This document shows, piece after piece, positions 9,726 through 23,878 of a stretch of DNA of 64,000 nt. Both the position numbers and the translations under genes were made by a program. The stretch covers positions 620,001 through 684,000 of the forward strand of contig CAUZKV010000008.1 of NCBI GenBank assembly GCA_963580455.1. The letters run 5' to 3'. The DNA comes from Euonymus europaeus (lineage: Eukaryota; Streptophyta; Magnoliopsida; Celastrales; Celastraceae). Below the pieces are notes generated by a model, which ran no database searches, was not told the DNA's origin, and saw nothing but the letters and a program-made list of their open reading frames with translations. Every line of letters starts with the position of its first letter. The stretch's first letter is position 1.

Positions 9726-12700
9726 GACTCCGAGTTCTGAATTCGGTGATTTTTAGGTTGATTACACACTACTTTTCGAGCTCTACAATCCTGGCGTTTT
9801 GGATTTTGATTTCAGAACTCGTGGCTAGTTGGTCTCGTTTCACCTATTTAGCCGCGAAATGTGGTATCTTTACGTAAACGGTTTTAGGAATATCCGTTGA
9901 CTCCGAGTTCTGAATTCGGTGATTTTTAGCTTGATTTCACACTACTTTTTGAGCTCTACGATCCTGGCTTTTCGGATTTTGATTTCAGAACTCGTGGCTA
10001 GTAGGTCTCGTTTCACCTAGTTAGCCGCGAAATGTGGTTTCTTTACGTAAACAGTTTTATGAATATCCTTTGCTTCCGAGTTCTGAATTCGGTGATTTTT
10101 AGCTTGATTTCACACTACTTTTCGAGCTCTACAATCCTGGCATTTCAGATTTTGATTACATAACTCGTTGCTAGTAGTTCTCGATTCACCTATTTAGCCG
10201 CGAAATGTGGTTTCTTTACGTAAGTGATTTTATGAATATCCGTTGACTCCGAGTTCTGAATTCGGTGATTTTTAGCTTGATTACACACTACTTTTCGAAC
10301 TCTACAATCCTGGCGTTTCGGATATTGATTTCAGAACTCGTGGCTAGTTGGTCTCGTTGCACCTAGTTAGCCGCGAAATGTGGTTTCTTTACGTAAACGG
10401 TTTTATGAATATCCGTTGACTCCGAGTTCTGAATTCGGTGATTTTTAGCTTGATTTCACACTACTTTTCGAGCTCTACGATCCTGGCGTTTCGGATTTTG
10501 ATTTCAGAACTCGTGGCTAGTAGGTCTCGTTTCACCTAGTTAGCCGCGAAATGTGGTTTCTTTACGTAAACGGTTTTATGAATATCCGTTGACTCCGAGT
10601 TCTGAATTCGGTGATTTTTAGCTTGATTTCACACTACTTTTCGAGCTCTACGATCCTGGCATTTCGGATTGTTATTTCAGAACTCGTGGCTAGTAGGTCT
10701 CGTTTCACCTAGTTAGCCGCGAAATGTGGTTTCTTTACGTAAACAGTTTTATGAATATCCTTTGACTCCGAGTTCTGAATTCAGTGATTTTTAGCTTGAT
10801 TTCAAACTACTTTTCGAGCTCTACAATCCTGGCATTTCAGATTTTGATTTCAGAACTCGTGGCTAGTAGGTCTCGATTCACCTATTTAGCCGCGAAATGT
10901 GGTTTCTTTACGTAAGTGGTTTTATGAATATCCGTTGACTCCGAGTTCTGAATTCGGTGATTTTTAGGTTGATTACACACTACTTTTCGAGCTCTACAAT
11001 CCTGGCGTTTTGGATTTTGATTTCAAAACTCGTGGCTAGTTGGTCTCGTTTCACCTATTTAGCCGAGAAATGTGGTATCTTTACGTAAACGGTTTTAGGA
11101 ATATCCGTTGACTCCGAGTTCTGAATTCGGTGATTTTTAGCTTGATTTCACACTACTTTTTGAGCTCTACGATCCTGTCGTTTCGGATTTTGATTTCAGA
11201 ACTCGTGGCTAGTAGGTCTCGTTTCACCTAGTTAGCCGCGAAATGTGGTTTCTTTACGTAAACAGTTTTATGAATATCCTTTGACTCCGAGTTCTGAATT
11301 CGGTGATTTTTAGCTTGATTTCACACTACTTTTCGAGCTCTACAATCCTGGCATTTCAGATTTTGATTTCATAACTCGTGGCTAGTAGTTCTCGATTCAC
11401 CTATTTAGCCGCGAAATGTGGTTTCTTTACGTAAGTGGTTTTATGAATATCCGTTGACTCCGAGTTCTGAATTCGGTGATTTTTAGCTTGATTACACACT
11501 ACTTTTCGAGCTCTACAATCCTGGCGTTTCGGATATTGATTTCAGAACTCGTGGCTAGTTGGTCTCGTTTCACCTAGTTAGCCGCGAAATGTGGTTTCTT
11601 TACGTAAACGGTTTTATGAATATCCGTTGACTCCGAGTTCTGAATTCGGTGATTTTTAGCTTGATTACATACTAATTTTCGAGCTCTACGATCCTGGCAT
11701 TTCGGATTTTGATTTCAGAACTCGTGGCTAGTTGGTCTCGTTTCACCTATTTAGCCGCGAAATGTGGTATCTTTACGTAAACGGTTTTAGGAATATCCGT
11801 TGACTCCGAGGTCTGAATTCGGTGATTTTTAGCTTGATTTCACACTACTTTTCGAGCTCTACGATCCTGGGATTTCGGATTGTTATTTCAGAACTCGTGG
11901 CTAGTAGGTCTCGTTAAACCTAGTTAGCCGCGAAATGTGGTTTCTTTACGTAAACAGTTTTATGAATATCCTTTGACTCCGAGTTCTGAATTCAGTGATT
12001 TTTAGCTTGATTTCATACTACTTTTCCAGCTCTACAATCCTGGCATTTCAGATTTTGATTTCAGAACTCGTGGCTAGTAGGTCTCGATTCACCTATTTAG
12101 CCGCGAAATGTGGTTTCTTTACGTAAGTGGTTTTATGAATATCCGTTGACTCCGAGTTCTGAATTCGGTGATTTTTAGGTTGATTACACACTACTTTTCG
12201 AGCTCTACAATCCTGGCGTTTTGGATTTTGATTTCAGAACTCGTGGCTAGTTGGTCTCGTTTCACCTATTTAGCCGCGAAATGTGGTATCTTTACGTAAA
12301 CGGTTTTATGAATATCCGTTGACTCCGAGTTCTGAATTCGGTGATTTTTAGCTTGATTACACACTACTTTTCGAGCTCTACGATCCTGGCGTTTCGGATA
12401 TTGATTTAAAAACTCGTGGCTAGTTGGTCTCGTTTCACCTAGTTAGCTGCGAAATGCGGTTTCTTTACGCAAACGGTTTTATGAATATCCGTTGACTCCG
12501 AGTTCTGAATTCGGTGATTTTTAGCTTGATTTCACGCTACTTTTCGAGCTCTACGATCCTGGTGTTTCGGATATTGATTTCAGAACTCGTGGCTAGTTGG
12601 TTTCGTTTCACCTAGTTAGCCGCGAAATGTGGTTTCTTTACGTAAACGGTTTTATGAATATCCGTTGACTCCGAGTTCTGAATTCGGTGATTTTTAGCTT

Positions 12701-15700
12701 GATTTCACACTACTTTTCGAGCTCTACAATCCTGGCGTTTCGGATTTTGATTTCAAAACTTGTGGCTAGTTGGTCTCGTTTCACCTATTTAGCCGCGAAA
12801 TGTGGTTTCTTTACTTAAACGGTTTTATGAATATCCGTTGACTCCGAGTTCTGAATTCGGTGATTTTTAGCTTGATTTCACACTAATTTTCGAGCTCTAC
12901 GATCCTGGCATTTCGGATTTTGATTTCAGAACTCGTGGCTAGTAGGTCTCGATTCACCTATTTAGCCGCGAAATGTGGTTTCTTTACGTAAACAGTTTTA
13001 TGAATATCCTTTGACTCCGAGTTCTGAATTCAGTGATTTTTAGCTTGATTTCATACTACTTTTCCAGCTCTACAATCCTGGCATTTCAGATTTTGATTTC
13101 AGAACTCGTGGCTAGTAGGTCTCGATTCACCTATTTAGCCGCGAAATGTGGTTTCTTTACGTAAGTGGTTTTATGAATATCCGTTGACTCCGAGTTCTGA
13201 ATTCGGTGATTTTTAGGTTGATTACACACTACTTTTCGAGCTCTACAATCCTGGCGTTTTGGATTTTGATTTCAGAACTCGTGGCTAGTTGGTCTCGTTT
13301 CACCTATTTAGCCGCGAAATGTGGTATCTTTACGTAAACGGTTTTAGGAATATCCGTTGACTCCGAGTTCTGAATTCGGTGATTTTTAGCTTGATTTCAC
13401 ACTACTTTTTGAGCTCTACGATCCTGGCTTTTCGGATTTTGATTTCAGAACTCGTGGCTAGTAGGTCTCGTTTCACCTAGTTAGCCGCGAAATGTGGTTT
13501 CTTTACGTAAACAGTTTTATGAATATCCTTTGCTTCCGAGTTCTGAATTCGGTGATTTTTAGCTTGATTTCACACTACTTTTCGAGCTCTACAATCCTGG
13601 CATTTCAGATTTTGATTACATAACTCGTTGCTAGTAGTTCTCGATTCACCTATTTAGCCGCGAAATGTGGTTTCTTTACGTAAGTGATTTTATGAATATC
13701 CGTTGACTCCGAGTTCTGAATTCGGTGATTTTTAGCTTGATTACACACTACTTTTCGAACTCTACAATCCTGGAGTTTCGGATATTGATTTCAGAACTCG
13801 TGGCTAGTTGGTCTCGTTGCACCTAGTTAGCCGCGAAATGTGGTTTCTTTACGTAAACGGTTTTATGAATATCCGTTGACTCCGAGTTCTGAATTCGGTG
13901 ATTTTTAGCTTGATTTCACACTACTTTTCGAGCTCTACGATCCTGGCGTTTCGGATTTTGATTTCAGAACTCGTGGCTAGTAGGTCTCGTTTCACCTAGT
14001 TAGCCGCGAAATGTGGTTTCTTTACGTAAACGGTTTTATGAATATCCGTTGACTCCGAGTTCTGAATTCGGTGATTTTTAGCTTGATTTCACACTACTTT
14101 TCGAGCTCTACGATCCTGGCATTTCGGATTGTTATTTCAGAACTCGTGGCTAGTAGGTCTCGTTTCACCTAGTTAGCCGCGAAATGTGGTTTCTTTACGT
14201 AAACAGTTTTATGAATATCCTTTGACTCCGAGTTCTGAATTCAGTGATTTTTAGCTTGATTTCAAACTACTTTTCGAGCTCTACAATCCTGGCATTTCAG
14301 ATTTTGATTTCAGAACTCGTGGCTAGTAGGTCTCGATTCACCTATTTAGCCGCGAAATGTGGTTTCTTTACGTAAGTGGTTTTATAAATATCCGTTGACT
14401 CCGAGTTCTGAATTCGGTGATTTTTAGGTTGATTACACACTACTTTTCGAGCTCTACAATCCTGGCGTTTTGGATTTTGATTTCAAAAGTCGTGGCTAGT
14501 TGGTCTCGTTTCACTTATTTAGCCGAGAAATGTGGTATCTTTACGTAAACGGTTTTAGGAATATCCGTTGACTCCGAGTTCTGAATTCGGTGATTTTTAG
14601 CTTGATTTCACACTACTTTTTGAGCTCTACGATCCTGTCGTTTCGGATTTTGATTTCAGAACTCGTGGCTAGTAGGTCTCGTTTCACCTAGTTAGCCGCG
14701 AAATGTGGTTTCTTTACGTAAACAGTTTTATGAATATCCTTTGACTCCGAGTTCTGAATTCGGTGATTTTTAGCTTGATTTCACACTACTTTTCGAGCTC
14801 TACAATCCTGGCATTTCAGATTTTGATTTCATAACTCGTGGCTAGTAGTTCTCGATTCACCTATTTAGCCGCGAAATGTGGTTTCTTTACGTAAGTGGTT
14901 TTATGAATATCCGTTGACTCCGAGTTCTGAATTCGGTGATTTTTAGCTTGATTACACACTACTTTTCGAGCTCTACAATCCTGGCGTTTCGGATATTGAT
15001 TTCAGAACTTGTGGCTAGTTGGTCTCGTTTCACCTAGTTAGCCGCGAAATGTGGTTTCTTTACGTAAACGGTTTTATGAATATCCGTTGACTCCGAGTTC
15101 TGAATTCGGTGATTTTTAGCTTGATTACATACTAATTTTCGAGCTCTACGATCCTGGCATTTCGGATTTTGATTTCAGAACTCGTGGCTAGTTGGTCTCG
15201 TTTCACCTATTTAGCCGCGAAATGTGGTATCTTTACGTAAACGGTTTTAGGAATATCCGTTGACTCCGAGGTCTGAATTCGGTGATTTTTAGCTTGATTT
15301 CACACTACTTTTCGAGCTCTACGATCCTGGGATTTCGGATTGTTATTTCAGAACTCGTGGCTAGTAGGTCTCGTTAAACCTAGTTAGCCGCGAAATGTGG
15401 TTTCTTTACGTAAACAGTTTTATGAATATCCTTTGACTCCGAGTTCTGAATTCAGTGATTTTTAGCTTGATTTCATACTACTTTTCCAGCTCTACAATCC
15501 TGGCATTTCAGATTTTGATTTCAGAACTCGTGGCTAGTAGGTCTCGATTCACCTATTTAGCCGCGAAATGTGGTTTCTTTACGTAAGTGGTTTTATGAAT
15601 ATCCGTTGACTCCGAGTTCTGAATTCGGTGATTTTTAGGTTGATTACACACTACTTTTCGAGCTCTACAATCCTGGCGTTTTGGATTTTGATTTCAGAAC

Positions 15701-15754
15701 TCGTGGCTAGTTGGTCTCGTTTCACCTATTTAGCCGCGAAATGTGGTATCTTTA
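8835..15754 (+). repeat. Near-identical 20-monomer duplication (3460 bp x 2)
   Basis: About 8835-12294 and 12295-15754 are copies of each other. Shared rare markers at 3460 bp spacing: tacgcaaacgg 9006 and 12466, tacttaaacgg 9352 and 12812, cctttgcttc 10067 and 13527, and taagtgatttt 10221 and 13681. By eye I noticed only about seven base differences, such as ttcagttattt near 9573 against ttcagtgattt, ggcgtttc near 10312 against ggagtttc near 13772, and tttatgaat near 10924 against tttataaat near 14384. That count is not a full alignment. The left junctions differ (tttcgtaacg near 8828, tatctttacg near 12288), which places the breakpoint there. Confidence 0.85.
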
Positions 15755-16785
15755 CGTAAACGGTTTTAGGAATATCTGTTGACTCCGAGTTCTGAATTCG
15801 GTGATTTTTAGCTTGATTTCACACTACTTTTTGAGCTCTACGATCCTGGCGTTTCGGATTTTGATTTCAGAACTCGTGGCTAGTAGGTCTCGTTTCACCT
15901 AGTTAGCCGCGAAATGTGGTTTCTTTACGTAAACAGTTTTATGAATATCCTTTGACTCCGAGTTCTGAATTCGGTGATTTTTAGCTTGATTTCACACTAC
16001 TTTTCGAGCTCTACAATCCTGGAATTTCAGATTTTGATTTCATAACTCGTGGCTAGTAGTTCTCGATTCACCTATTTAGCCGCGAAATGTGGTTTCTTTA
16101 CGTAAGTGGTTTTATGAATATCCGTTGACTCCGAGTTCTGAATTCGGTGATTTTTAGCTTGATTACACACTACTTTTCGAGCTCTACAATCCTGGCGTTT
16201 CGGATATTGATTTCAGAACTCGTGGCTAGTTGGTCTCGTTTCACCTAGTTAGCCGCGAAATGTGGTTTCTTTACGTAAACGGTTTTATGAATATCCGTTG
16301 ACTCCGAGTTCTGAATTCGGTGATTTTTAGCTTGATTACACACTACTTTTCGAGCTCTACGATCCTGGCATTTCGGATTTTGATTTTAAAACTCGTGGCT
16401 AGTTGGTCTCGTTTCACCTATTTAGCCGCGAAATGTGGTTTCTTTACGTAAACGGTTTTATGAATATCCGTTGACTCCGAGTTCTGAATTCGGTGATTTT
16501 TAGCTTGATTACATACTAATTTTCGAGCTCTACGATCCTGGCAATTTCGGATTTTGATTTCAGAACTCGTGGCTAGTTGGTCTCGTTTCACCTATTTAGT
16601 GGCGAAATGTGGTTTCTTTACGTAAACGGTTATATGAATATTCTTTGACTCCGAGTTCTAAATTCGGTGATTTTTAGCTTGATTTCACACTACTTTTCGA
16701 GCTCTACGATCCTGGCTTTTTGGATTTTGATTTCAGAACTCGTGGCTAGTAGGCCTCGTTTCACCTATTTAGCCGCGAAATGTGG
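15755..16785 (+). repeat. Array zone: junction between the 20-mer and 15-mer blocks
   Basis: About six monomers of mixed type that do not continue the 3460-bp pattern. It includes one monomer with an extra A (ggcaatttcgg at 16541), which shifts the phase of everything downstream by +1, and two local variants, tttagtggcg near 16600 and aggcctcg near 16755. No unique sequence lies at the junction. Confidence 0.75.
16541..16550 (+). other. Single-base insertion in a monomer (+1)
   Basis: The sequence reads gcaatttcgg instead of gcatttcgg. The landmark phase is 0 at 16269 and +1 at 16616. This is the only length change I found in the first 37 kb. Confidence 0.85.
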
Positions 16786-19700
16786 TTTCTTTACGTAAAC
16801 GGTTTTATGAATATCCGTTGACTCCGAGTTCTGAATTCGGTGATTTTTAGCTTGATTTCACACTACTTTTTGAGCTCTACGATCCTGGCATTTCGGATTT
16901 TGATTTCAGAACTCGTGGCTAGTAGGTCTCGTTTCACCTAGTTAGCCGCGAAATGTGGTTTCTTTACGTAAACAGTTTTATGAATATCCTTTGACTCCGA
17001 GTTCTGAATTCGGTGATTTTTAGCTTGATTTCACACTACTTTTCGAGCTCTACAATCCTGGCATTTCAGATTTTGAATTCATAACTTGTGGCTAGTAGTT
17101 CTCGATTCACCTATTTAGCCGCGAAATGTGGTTTCTTTACGTAAACGGTTTTATGAATATCCGTTGACTCCGAGTTCTGAATTCGGTGATTTTTAGCTTG
17201 ATTTCACACTACTTTTCGAGCTCTACGATCCCGGCGTTTCGGATATTGATTTCAGAACTCTTGGCTAGTTGGTCTCGTTTCACCTAGTTAGCCGCGAAAT
17301 GTGGTTTCTTTACGTAAACGGTTTTATGAATATCAGTTAAATCCGAGTTCTGAATTCGGTGATTTTTAGCTTGATTTCACACTACTTTTCGAGCTCTACG
17401 ATCCTGGCGTTTCGGATATTGATTTCAGAACTCGTGGCTAGTTGGTCTCGTTTCACCTAGTTAGCCGCGAAATGTGGTTTCTTTACGTAAACGGTTTTAT
17501 GAATATCAGTTAAATCCGAGTTCTGAATTCGGTGATTTTTAGCTTGATTTCACACTAATTTTCGAGCTCTACGATCCTGGCGTTTCGGATATTGATTTCA
17601 GAACTCGTGGCTAGTTGGTCTCGTTTCACCTAGTTAGCCGCGAAATGTGGTTTCTTTACGTAAACGGTTTTATGAATATCAGTTAAATCCGAGTTCTGAA
17701 TTCGGTGATTTTTAGCTTGATTTCACACTACTTTTCGAGCTCTACGATCCTGGCGTTTCGGATATTGATTTCTGAACTCGTGGCTAGTTGGTCTCGTTTC
17801 ACCTAGTTAGCCGCGAAATGTGGTTTCTTTACGTAAACGGTTTTATGAATATCCGTTGACTCCGAGTTCTGAATTCGGTGATTTTTAGCTTGATTTCACA
17901 CTACTTTTCGAGCCCTACGATCCCGGCGTTTCGGATATTGATTTCAGAACTCGTGGCTAGTTGGTCTCGTTTCACCTAGTTAGCCGCGAAATGTGGTTTC
18001 TTTACGTAAACGGTTTTATGAATATCCGTTGACTCCGAGTTCTGAATTCGGTGATTTTTAGCTTGATTTCACACTAATTTTCGAGCTCTACGATCCTGGC
18101 GTTTCGGATATTGATTTCAGAACTCGTGGCTAGTTGGTCTCGTTTCACCTAGTTAGCCGCGAAATGTGGTTTCTTTACGTAAACGGTTTTATGAATATCA
18201 GTTAAATCCGAGTTCTGAATTCGGTGATTTTTAGCTTGATTTCACACTACTTTTCGAGCTCTACGATCCTGGCGTTTCGGATATTGATTTCAGAACTCGT
18301 GGCTAGTTGGTCTCGTTTCACCTAGTTAGCCGCGAAATGTGGTTTCTTTACGTAAACGGTTTTATGAATATCCGTTGACTCCGAGTTCTGAATTCGGTGA
18401 TTTTTAGCTTGATTTCACACTAATTTTCGAGCTCTACGATCCTGGCATTTCGGATATTGATTTCAGAACTCGTGGCTAGTTGGTCTCGTTTCACCTATTT
18501 AGCCGCGAAATGTGGTTTCTTTACGTAAACGGTTTTATGAATATCCGTTGACTCCGAGTTCTGAATTCGGTGATTTTTAGCTTGATTTCACACTACTTTT
18601 TGAGCTCTACGATCCTGGCGTTTCGGATTTTGATTTCAGAACTCGTGGCTAGTAGGTCTCGTTTCACCTAGTTAGCCTCGAAATGTGGTTTCTTTACGTA
18701 AACGGTTTTATGAATATCCGTTGACTCCGAGTTCTGAATTCGGTGATTTTTAGCTTGATTACACACTACTTTTCGAGCTCTACGATCCTGGCATTTCAGA
18801 TTTTGATTTTAAAACTCGTGGCTAGTTGGTCTCGTTTCACCTATTTAGCCGCAAAATGTGGTTTCTTTACGTAAACGGTTTTATGAATATCCGTTGACTC
18901 CGAGTTCTGAATTCGGTGATTTTTAGCTTGATTTCACACTACTTTTCGAGCTCTACGATCCTGGCATTTCGGATTTTGATTTCAGAACTCGTGGCTAGTA
19001 GGTCTCGTTTCACCTAGTTAGCCGCGAAATGTGGTTTATTTACGTAAACAGTTTTATGAATATCCGTTGACTCCGATGTCTGAATTCGGTGATTTTTAGC
19101 TTGATTACACACTACTTTTTGAGCTCTACGATCCTGGCATTTCGGATTTTGATTTTAAAACTCGTGGCTAGTTGGTCTCGTTTCACCTATTTAGCCGCGA
19201 AATGTGGTTTCTTTACGTAAACGGTTTTATGAATATCCGTTGACTCCGAGTTCTGAATTCGGTGATTTTTAGCTTGATTTCACACTACTTTTCGAGCTCT
19301 ACGATCCTGGCATTTCGGATTTTGATTTCAGAACTCGTGGCTAGTTGGTCTCGTTTCACCTAGTTAGCCGCGAAATGTGGTTTCTTTACGTAAACGGTTT
19401 TATGAATATCCGTTGACTCCGAGTTCTGAATTCGGTGATTTTTAGCTTGATTTCACACTACTTTTTGAGCTCTACGATCCTGGCATTTCGGATTTTGATT
19501 TCAGAACTCGTGGCTAGTAGGTCTCGTTTCACCTAGTTAGCCGCGAAATGTGGTTTCTTTACGTAAACAGTTTTATGAATATCCTTTGACTCCGAGTTCT
19601 GAATTCGGTGATTTTTAGCTTGATTTCACACTACTTTTCGAGCTCTACAATCCTGGCATTTCAGATTTTGAATTCATAACTTGTGGCTAGTAGTTCTCGA

Positions 19701-21975
19701 TTCACCTATTTAGCCGCGAAATGTGGTTTCTTTACGTAAACGGTTTTATGAATATCCGTTGACTCCGAGTTCTGAATTCGGTGATTTTTAGCTTGATTTC
19801 ACACTACTTTTCGAGCTCTACGATCCCGGCGTTTCGGATATTGATTTCAGAACTCTTGGCTAGTTGGTCTCGTTTCACCTAGTTAGCCGCGAAATGTGGT
19901 TTCTTTACGTAAACGGTTTTATGAATATCAGTTAAATCCGAGTTCTGAATTCGGTGATTTTTAGCTTGATTTCACACTACTTTTCGAGCTCTACGATCCT
20001 GGCGTTTCGGATATTGATTTCAGAACTCGTGGCTAGTTGGTCTCGTTTCACCTAGTTAGCCGCGAAATGTGGTTTCTTTACGTAAACGGTTTTATGAATA
20101 TCAGTTAAATCCGAGTTCTGAATTCGGTGATTTTTAGCTTGATTTCACACTAATTTTCGAGCTCTACGATCCTGGCGTTTCGGATATTGATTTCAGAACT
20201 CGTGGCTAGTTGGTCTCGTTTCACCTAGTTAGCCGCGAAATGTGGTTTCTTTACGTAAACGGTTTTATGAATATCAGTTAAATCCGAGTTCTGAATTCGG
20301 TGATTTTTAGCTTGATTTCACACTACTTTTCGAGCTCTACGATCCTGGCGTTTCGGATATTGATTTCTGAACTCGTGGCTAGTTGGTCTCGTTTCACCTA
20401 GTTAGCCGCGAAATGTGGTTTCTTTACGTAAACGGTTTTATGAATATCCGTTGACTCCGAGTTCTGAATTCGGTGATTTTTAGCTTGATTTCACACTACT
20501 TTTCGAGCCCTACGATCCCGGCGTTTCGGATATTGATTTCAGAACTCGTGGCTAGTTGGTCTCGTTTCACCTAGTTAGCCGCGAAATGTGGTTTCTTTAC
20601 GTAAACGGTTTTATGAATATCCGTTGACTCCGAGTTCTGAATTCGGTGATTTTTAGCTTGATTTCACACTAATTTTCGAGCTCTACGATCCTGGCGTTTC
20701 GGATATTGATTTCAGAACTCGTGGCTAGTTGGTCTCGTTTCACCTAGTTAGCCGCGAAATGTGGTTTCTTTACGTAAACGGTTTTATGAATATCAGTTAA
20801 ATCCGAGTTCTGAATTCGGTGATTTTTAGCTTGATTTCACACTACTTTTCGAGCTCTACGATCCTGGCGTTTCGGATATTGATTTCAGAACTCGTGGCTA
20901 GTTGGTCTCGTTTCACCTAGTTAGCCGCGAAATGTGGTTTCTTTACGTAAACGGTTTTATGAATATCCGTTGACTCCGAGTTCTGAATTCGGTGATTTTT
21001 AGCTTGATTTCACACTAATTTTCGAGCTCTACGATCCTGGCATTTCGGATATTGATTTCAGAACTCGTGGCTAGTTGGTCTCGTTTCACCTATTTAGCCG
21101 CGAAATGTGGTTTCTTTACGTAAACGGTTTTATGAATATCCGTTGACTCCGAGTTCTGAATTCGGTGATTTTTAGCTTGATTTCACACTACTTTTTGAGC
21201 TCTACGATCCTGGCGTTTCGGATTTTGATTTCAGAACTCGTGGCTAGTAGGTCTCGTTTCACCTAGTTAGCCTCGAAATGTGGTTTCTTTACGTAAACGG
21301 TTTTATGAATATCCGTTGACTCCGAGTTCTGAATTCGGTGATTTTTAGCTTGATTACACACTACTTTTCGAGCTCTACGATCCTGGCATTTCAGATTTTG
21401 ATTTTAAAACTCGTGGCTAGTTGGTCTCGTTTCACCTATTTAGCCGCAAAATGTGGTTTCTTTACGTAAACGGTTTTATGAATATCCGTTGACTCCGAGT
21501 TCTGAATTCGGTGATTTTTAGCTTGATTTCACACTACTTTTCGAGCTCTACGATCCTGGCATTTCGGATTTTGATTTCAGAACTCGTGGCTAGTAGGTCT
21601 CGTTTCACCTAGTTAGCCGCGAAATGTGGTTTATTTACGTAAACAGTTTTATGAATATCCGTTGACTCCGATGTCTGAATTCGGTGATTTTTAGCTTGAT
21701 TACACACTACTTTTTGAGCTCTACGATCCTGGCATTTCGGATTTTGATTTTAAAACTCGTGGCTAGTTGGTCTCGTTTCACCTATTTAGCCGCGAAATGT
21801 GGTTTCTTTACGTAAACGGTTTTATGAATATCCGTTGACTCCGAGTTCTGAATTCGGTGATTTTTAGCTTGATTTCACACTACTTTTCGAGCTCTACGAT
21901 CCTGGCATTTCGGATTTTGATTTCAGAACTCGTGGCTAGTTGGTCTCGTTTCACCTAGTTAGCCGCGAAATGTGG
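16786..21975 (+). repeat. Near-identical 15-monomer duplication (2595 bp x 2)
   Basis: About 16786-19380 and 19381-21975 are neighbouring copies. Markers at 2595 bp spacing include tgaatatcct 16981 and 19576, agccctacgatccc 17911 and 20506, plus gaactcttgg, gccgcaaaatg and ccgatgtctg in matching places. I found no differences at the sites compared, so the duplication is recent, or gene-converted, or an assembly duplication. This block introduces the linked variant tatcagttaaatcc (first near 17333). Confidence 0.85.
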
Positions 21976-23878
21976 TTTCTTTACGTAAACGGTTTTATGA
22001 ATATCCGTTGACTCCGAGTTCTGAATTCGGTGATTTTTAGCTTGATTTCACACTAATTTTCGAGCTCTACGATCCTGGCGTTTCGGATATTGATTTCAGA
22101 ACTCGTGGCTAGTTGGTCTCATTTCACCTAGTTAGCCGCGAAATGTGGTTTCTTTACGTAAACGGTTTTATGAATATCAGTTAAATCCGAGTTCTGAATT
22201 CGGTGATTTTTAGCTTGATTTCACACTACTTTTCGAGCTCTACGATCCTGGGGTTTCGGATATTGATTTCAGAACTCGTGGCTAGTTGGTCTCGTTTCAC
22301 CTAGTTAGCCGCGAAATGTGGTTTCTTTACGTAAACGGTTTTATGAATATCCGTTGACTCCGAGTTCTGAATTCGGTGATTTTTAGCTTGATTTCACACT
22401 ACTTTTCGAGCCCTACGATCCCGGCGTTTCGGATATTGATTTCAGAACTCGTGGCTAGTTGGTCTCGTTTCACCTAGTTAGCCGCGAAATGTGGTTTCTT
22501 TACGTAAACGGTTTTATGAATATCCGTTGACTCCGAGTTCTGAATTCGGTGATTTTTAGCTTGATTTCACACTAATTTTCGAGCTCTACGATCCTGGCGT
22601 TTCGGATATTGATTTCAGAACTCGTGGCTAGTTGGTCTCGTTTCACCTAGTTAGCCGAGAAATGTGGTTTCTTTACGTAAACGGTTTTATGAATATCAGT
22701 TAAATCCGAGTTCTGAATTCGGTGATTTTTAGCTTGATTTCACACTACTTTTCGAGCTCTACGATCCTGGCGTTTCGGATATTGATTTCAGAACTCGTGG
22801 CTAGTTGGTCTCGTTTCACCTAGTTAGCCGCGAAATGTGGTTTCTTTACGTAAACGGTTTTATGAATATCCGTTGACTCCGAGTTCTGAATTCGGTGATT
22901 TTTAGCTTGATTTCACACTAATTTTCGAGCTCTACGATCCTGGCATTTCGGATATTGATTTCAGAACTCGTGGCTAGTTGGTCTCGTTTCACCTATTTAG
23001 CCGCGAAATGTGGTTTCTTTACGTAAACGGTTTTATGAATATCCGTTGACTCCGAGTTCTGAATTCGGTGATTTTTAGCTTGATTTCACACTACTTTTTG
23101 AGCTCTACGATCCTGGCGTTTCGGATTTTGATTTCCGAACTCGTGGCTAGTAGGTCTCGTTTCACCTAGTTAGCCTCGAAATGTGGTTTCTTTACGTAAA
23201 CGGTTTTATGAATATCCGTTGACTCCGAGTTCTGAATTCGGTGATTTTTAGCTTGATTACACACTACTTTTCGAGCTCTACGATCCTGGCATTTCAGATT
23301 TTGATTTTAAAACTCGTGGCTAGTTGGTCTCGTTTCACCTATTTAGCCGCAAAATGTGGTTTCTTTACGTAAACGGTTTTATGAATATCCGTTGACTCCG
23401 AGTTCTGAATTCGGTGATTTTTAGCTTGATTTCACACTACTTTTCGAGCTCTACGATCCTGGCATTTCGGATTTTGATTTTAGAACTCGTGGCTAGTAGG
23501 TCTCGTTTCACCTAGTTAGCCGCGAAATGTGGTTTATTTACGTAAACAGTTTTATGAATATCCGTTGACTCCGATGTCTGAATTCGGTGATTTTTAGCTT
23601 GATTACACACTACTTTTTGAGCTCTACGATCCTGGCATTTCGGATTTTGATTTTAAAACTCGTGGCTAGTTGGTCTCGTTTCACCTATTTAGCCGCGAAA
23701 TGTGGTTTCTTTACGTAAACGGTTTTATGAATATCCGTTGACTCCGAGTTCTGAATTCGGTGATTTTTAGCTTGATTTCACACTACTTTTCGAGCTCTAC
23801 GATCCTGGCATTTCGGATTTTGATTTCAGAACTCGTGGCTAGTTGGTCTCGTTTCACCTAGTTAGCTGCGAAATGTGG
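21976..23878 (+). repeat. 11-monomer derivative (1903 bp) of the 15-monomer unit
   Basis: Markers agccctacgatccc (20506 to 22409) and ccgatgtctg (21668 to 23571) recur at 1903 bp rather than 2595, so this copy has lost four monomers relative to its neighbours. The monomer at about 22053 has ctaattttcg where the full-length unit has ctactttttg, which locates the junction near 22.0 kb. Confidence 0.78.
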
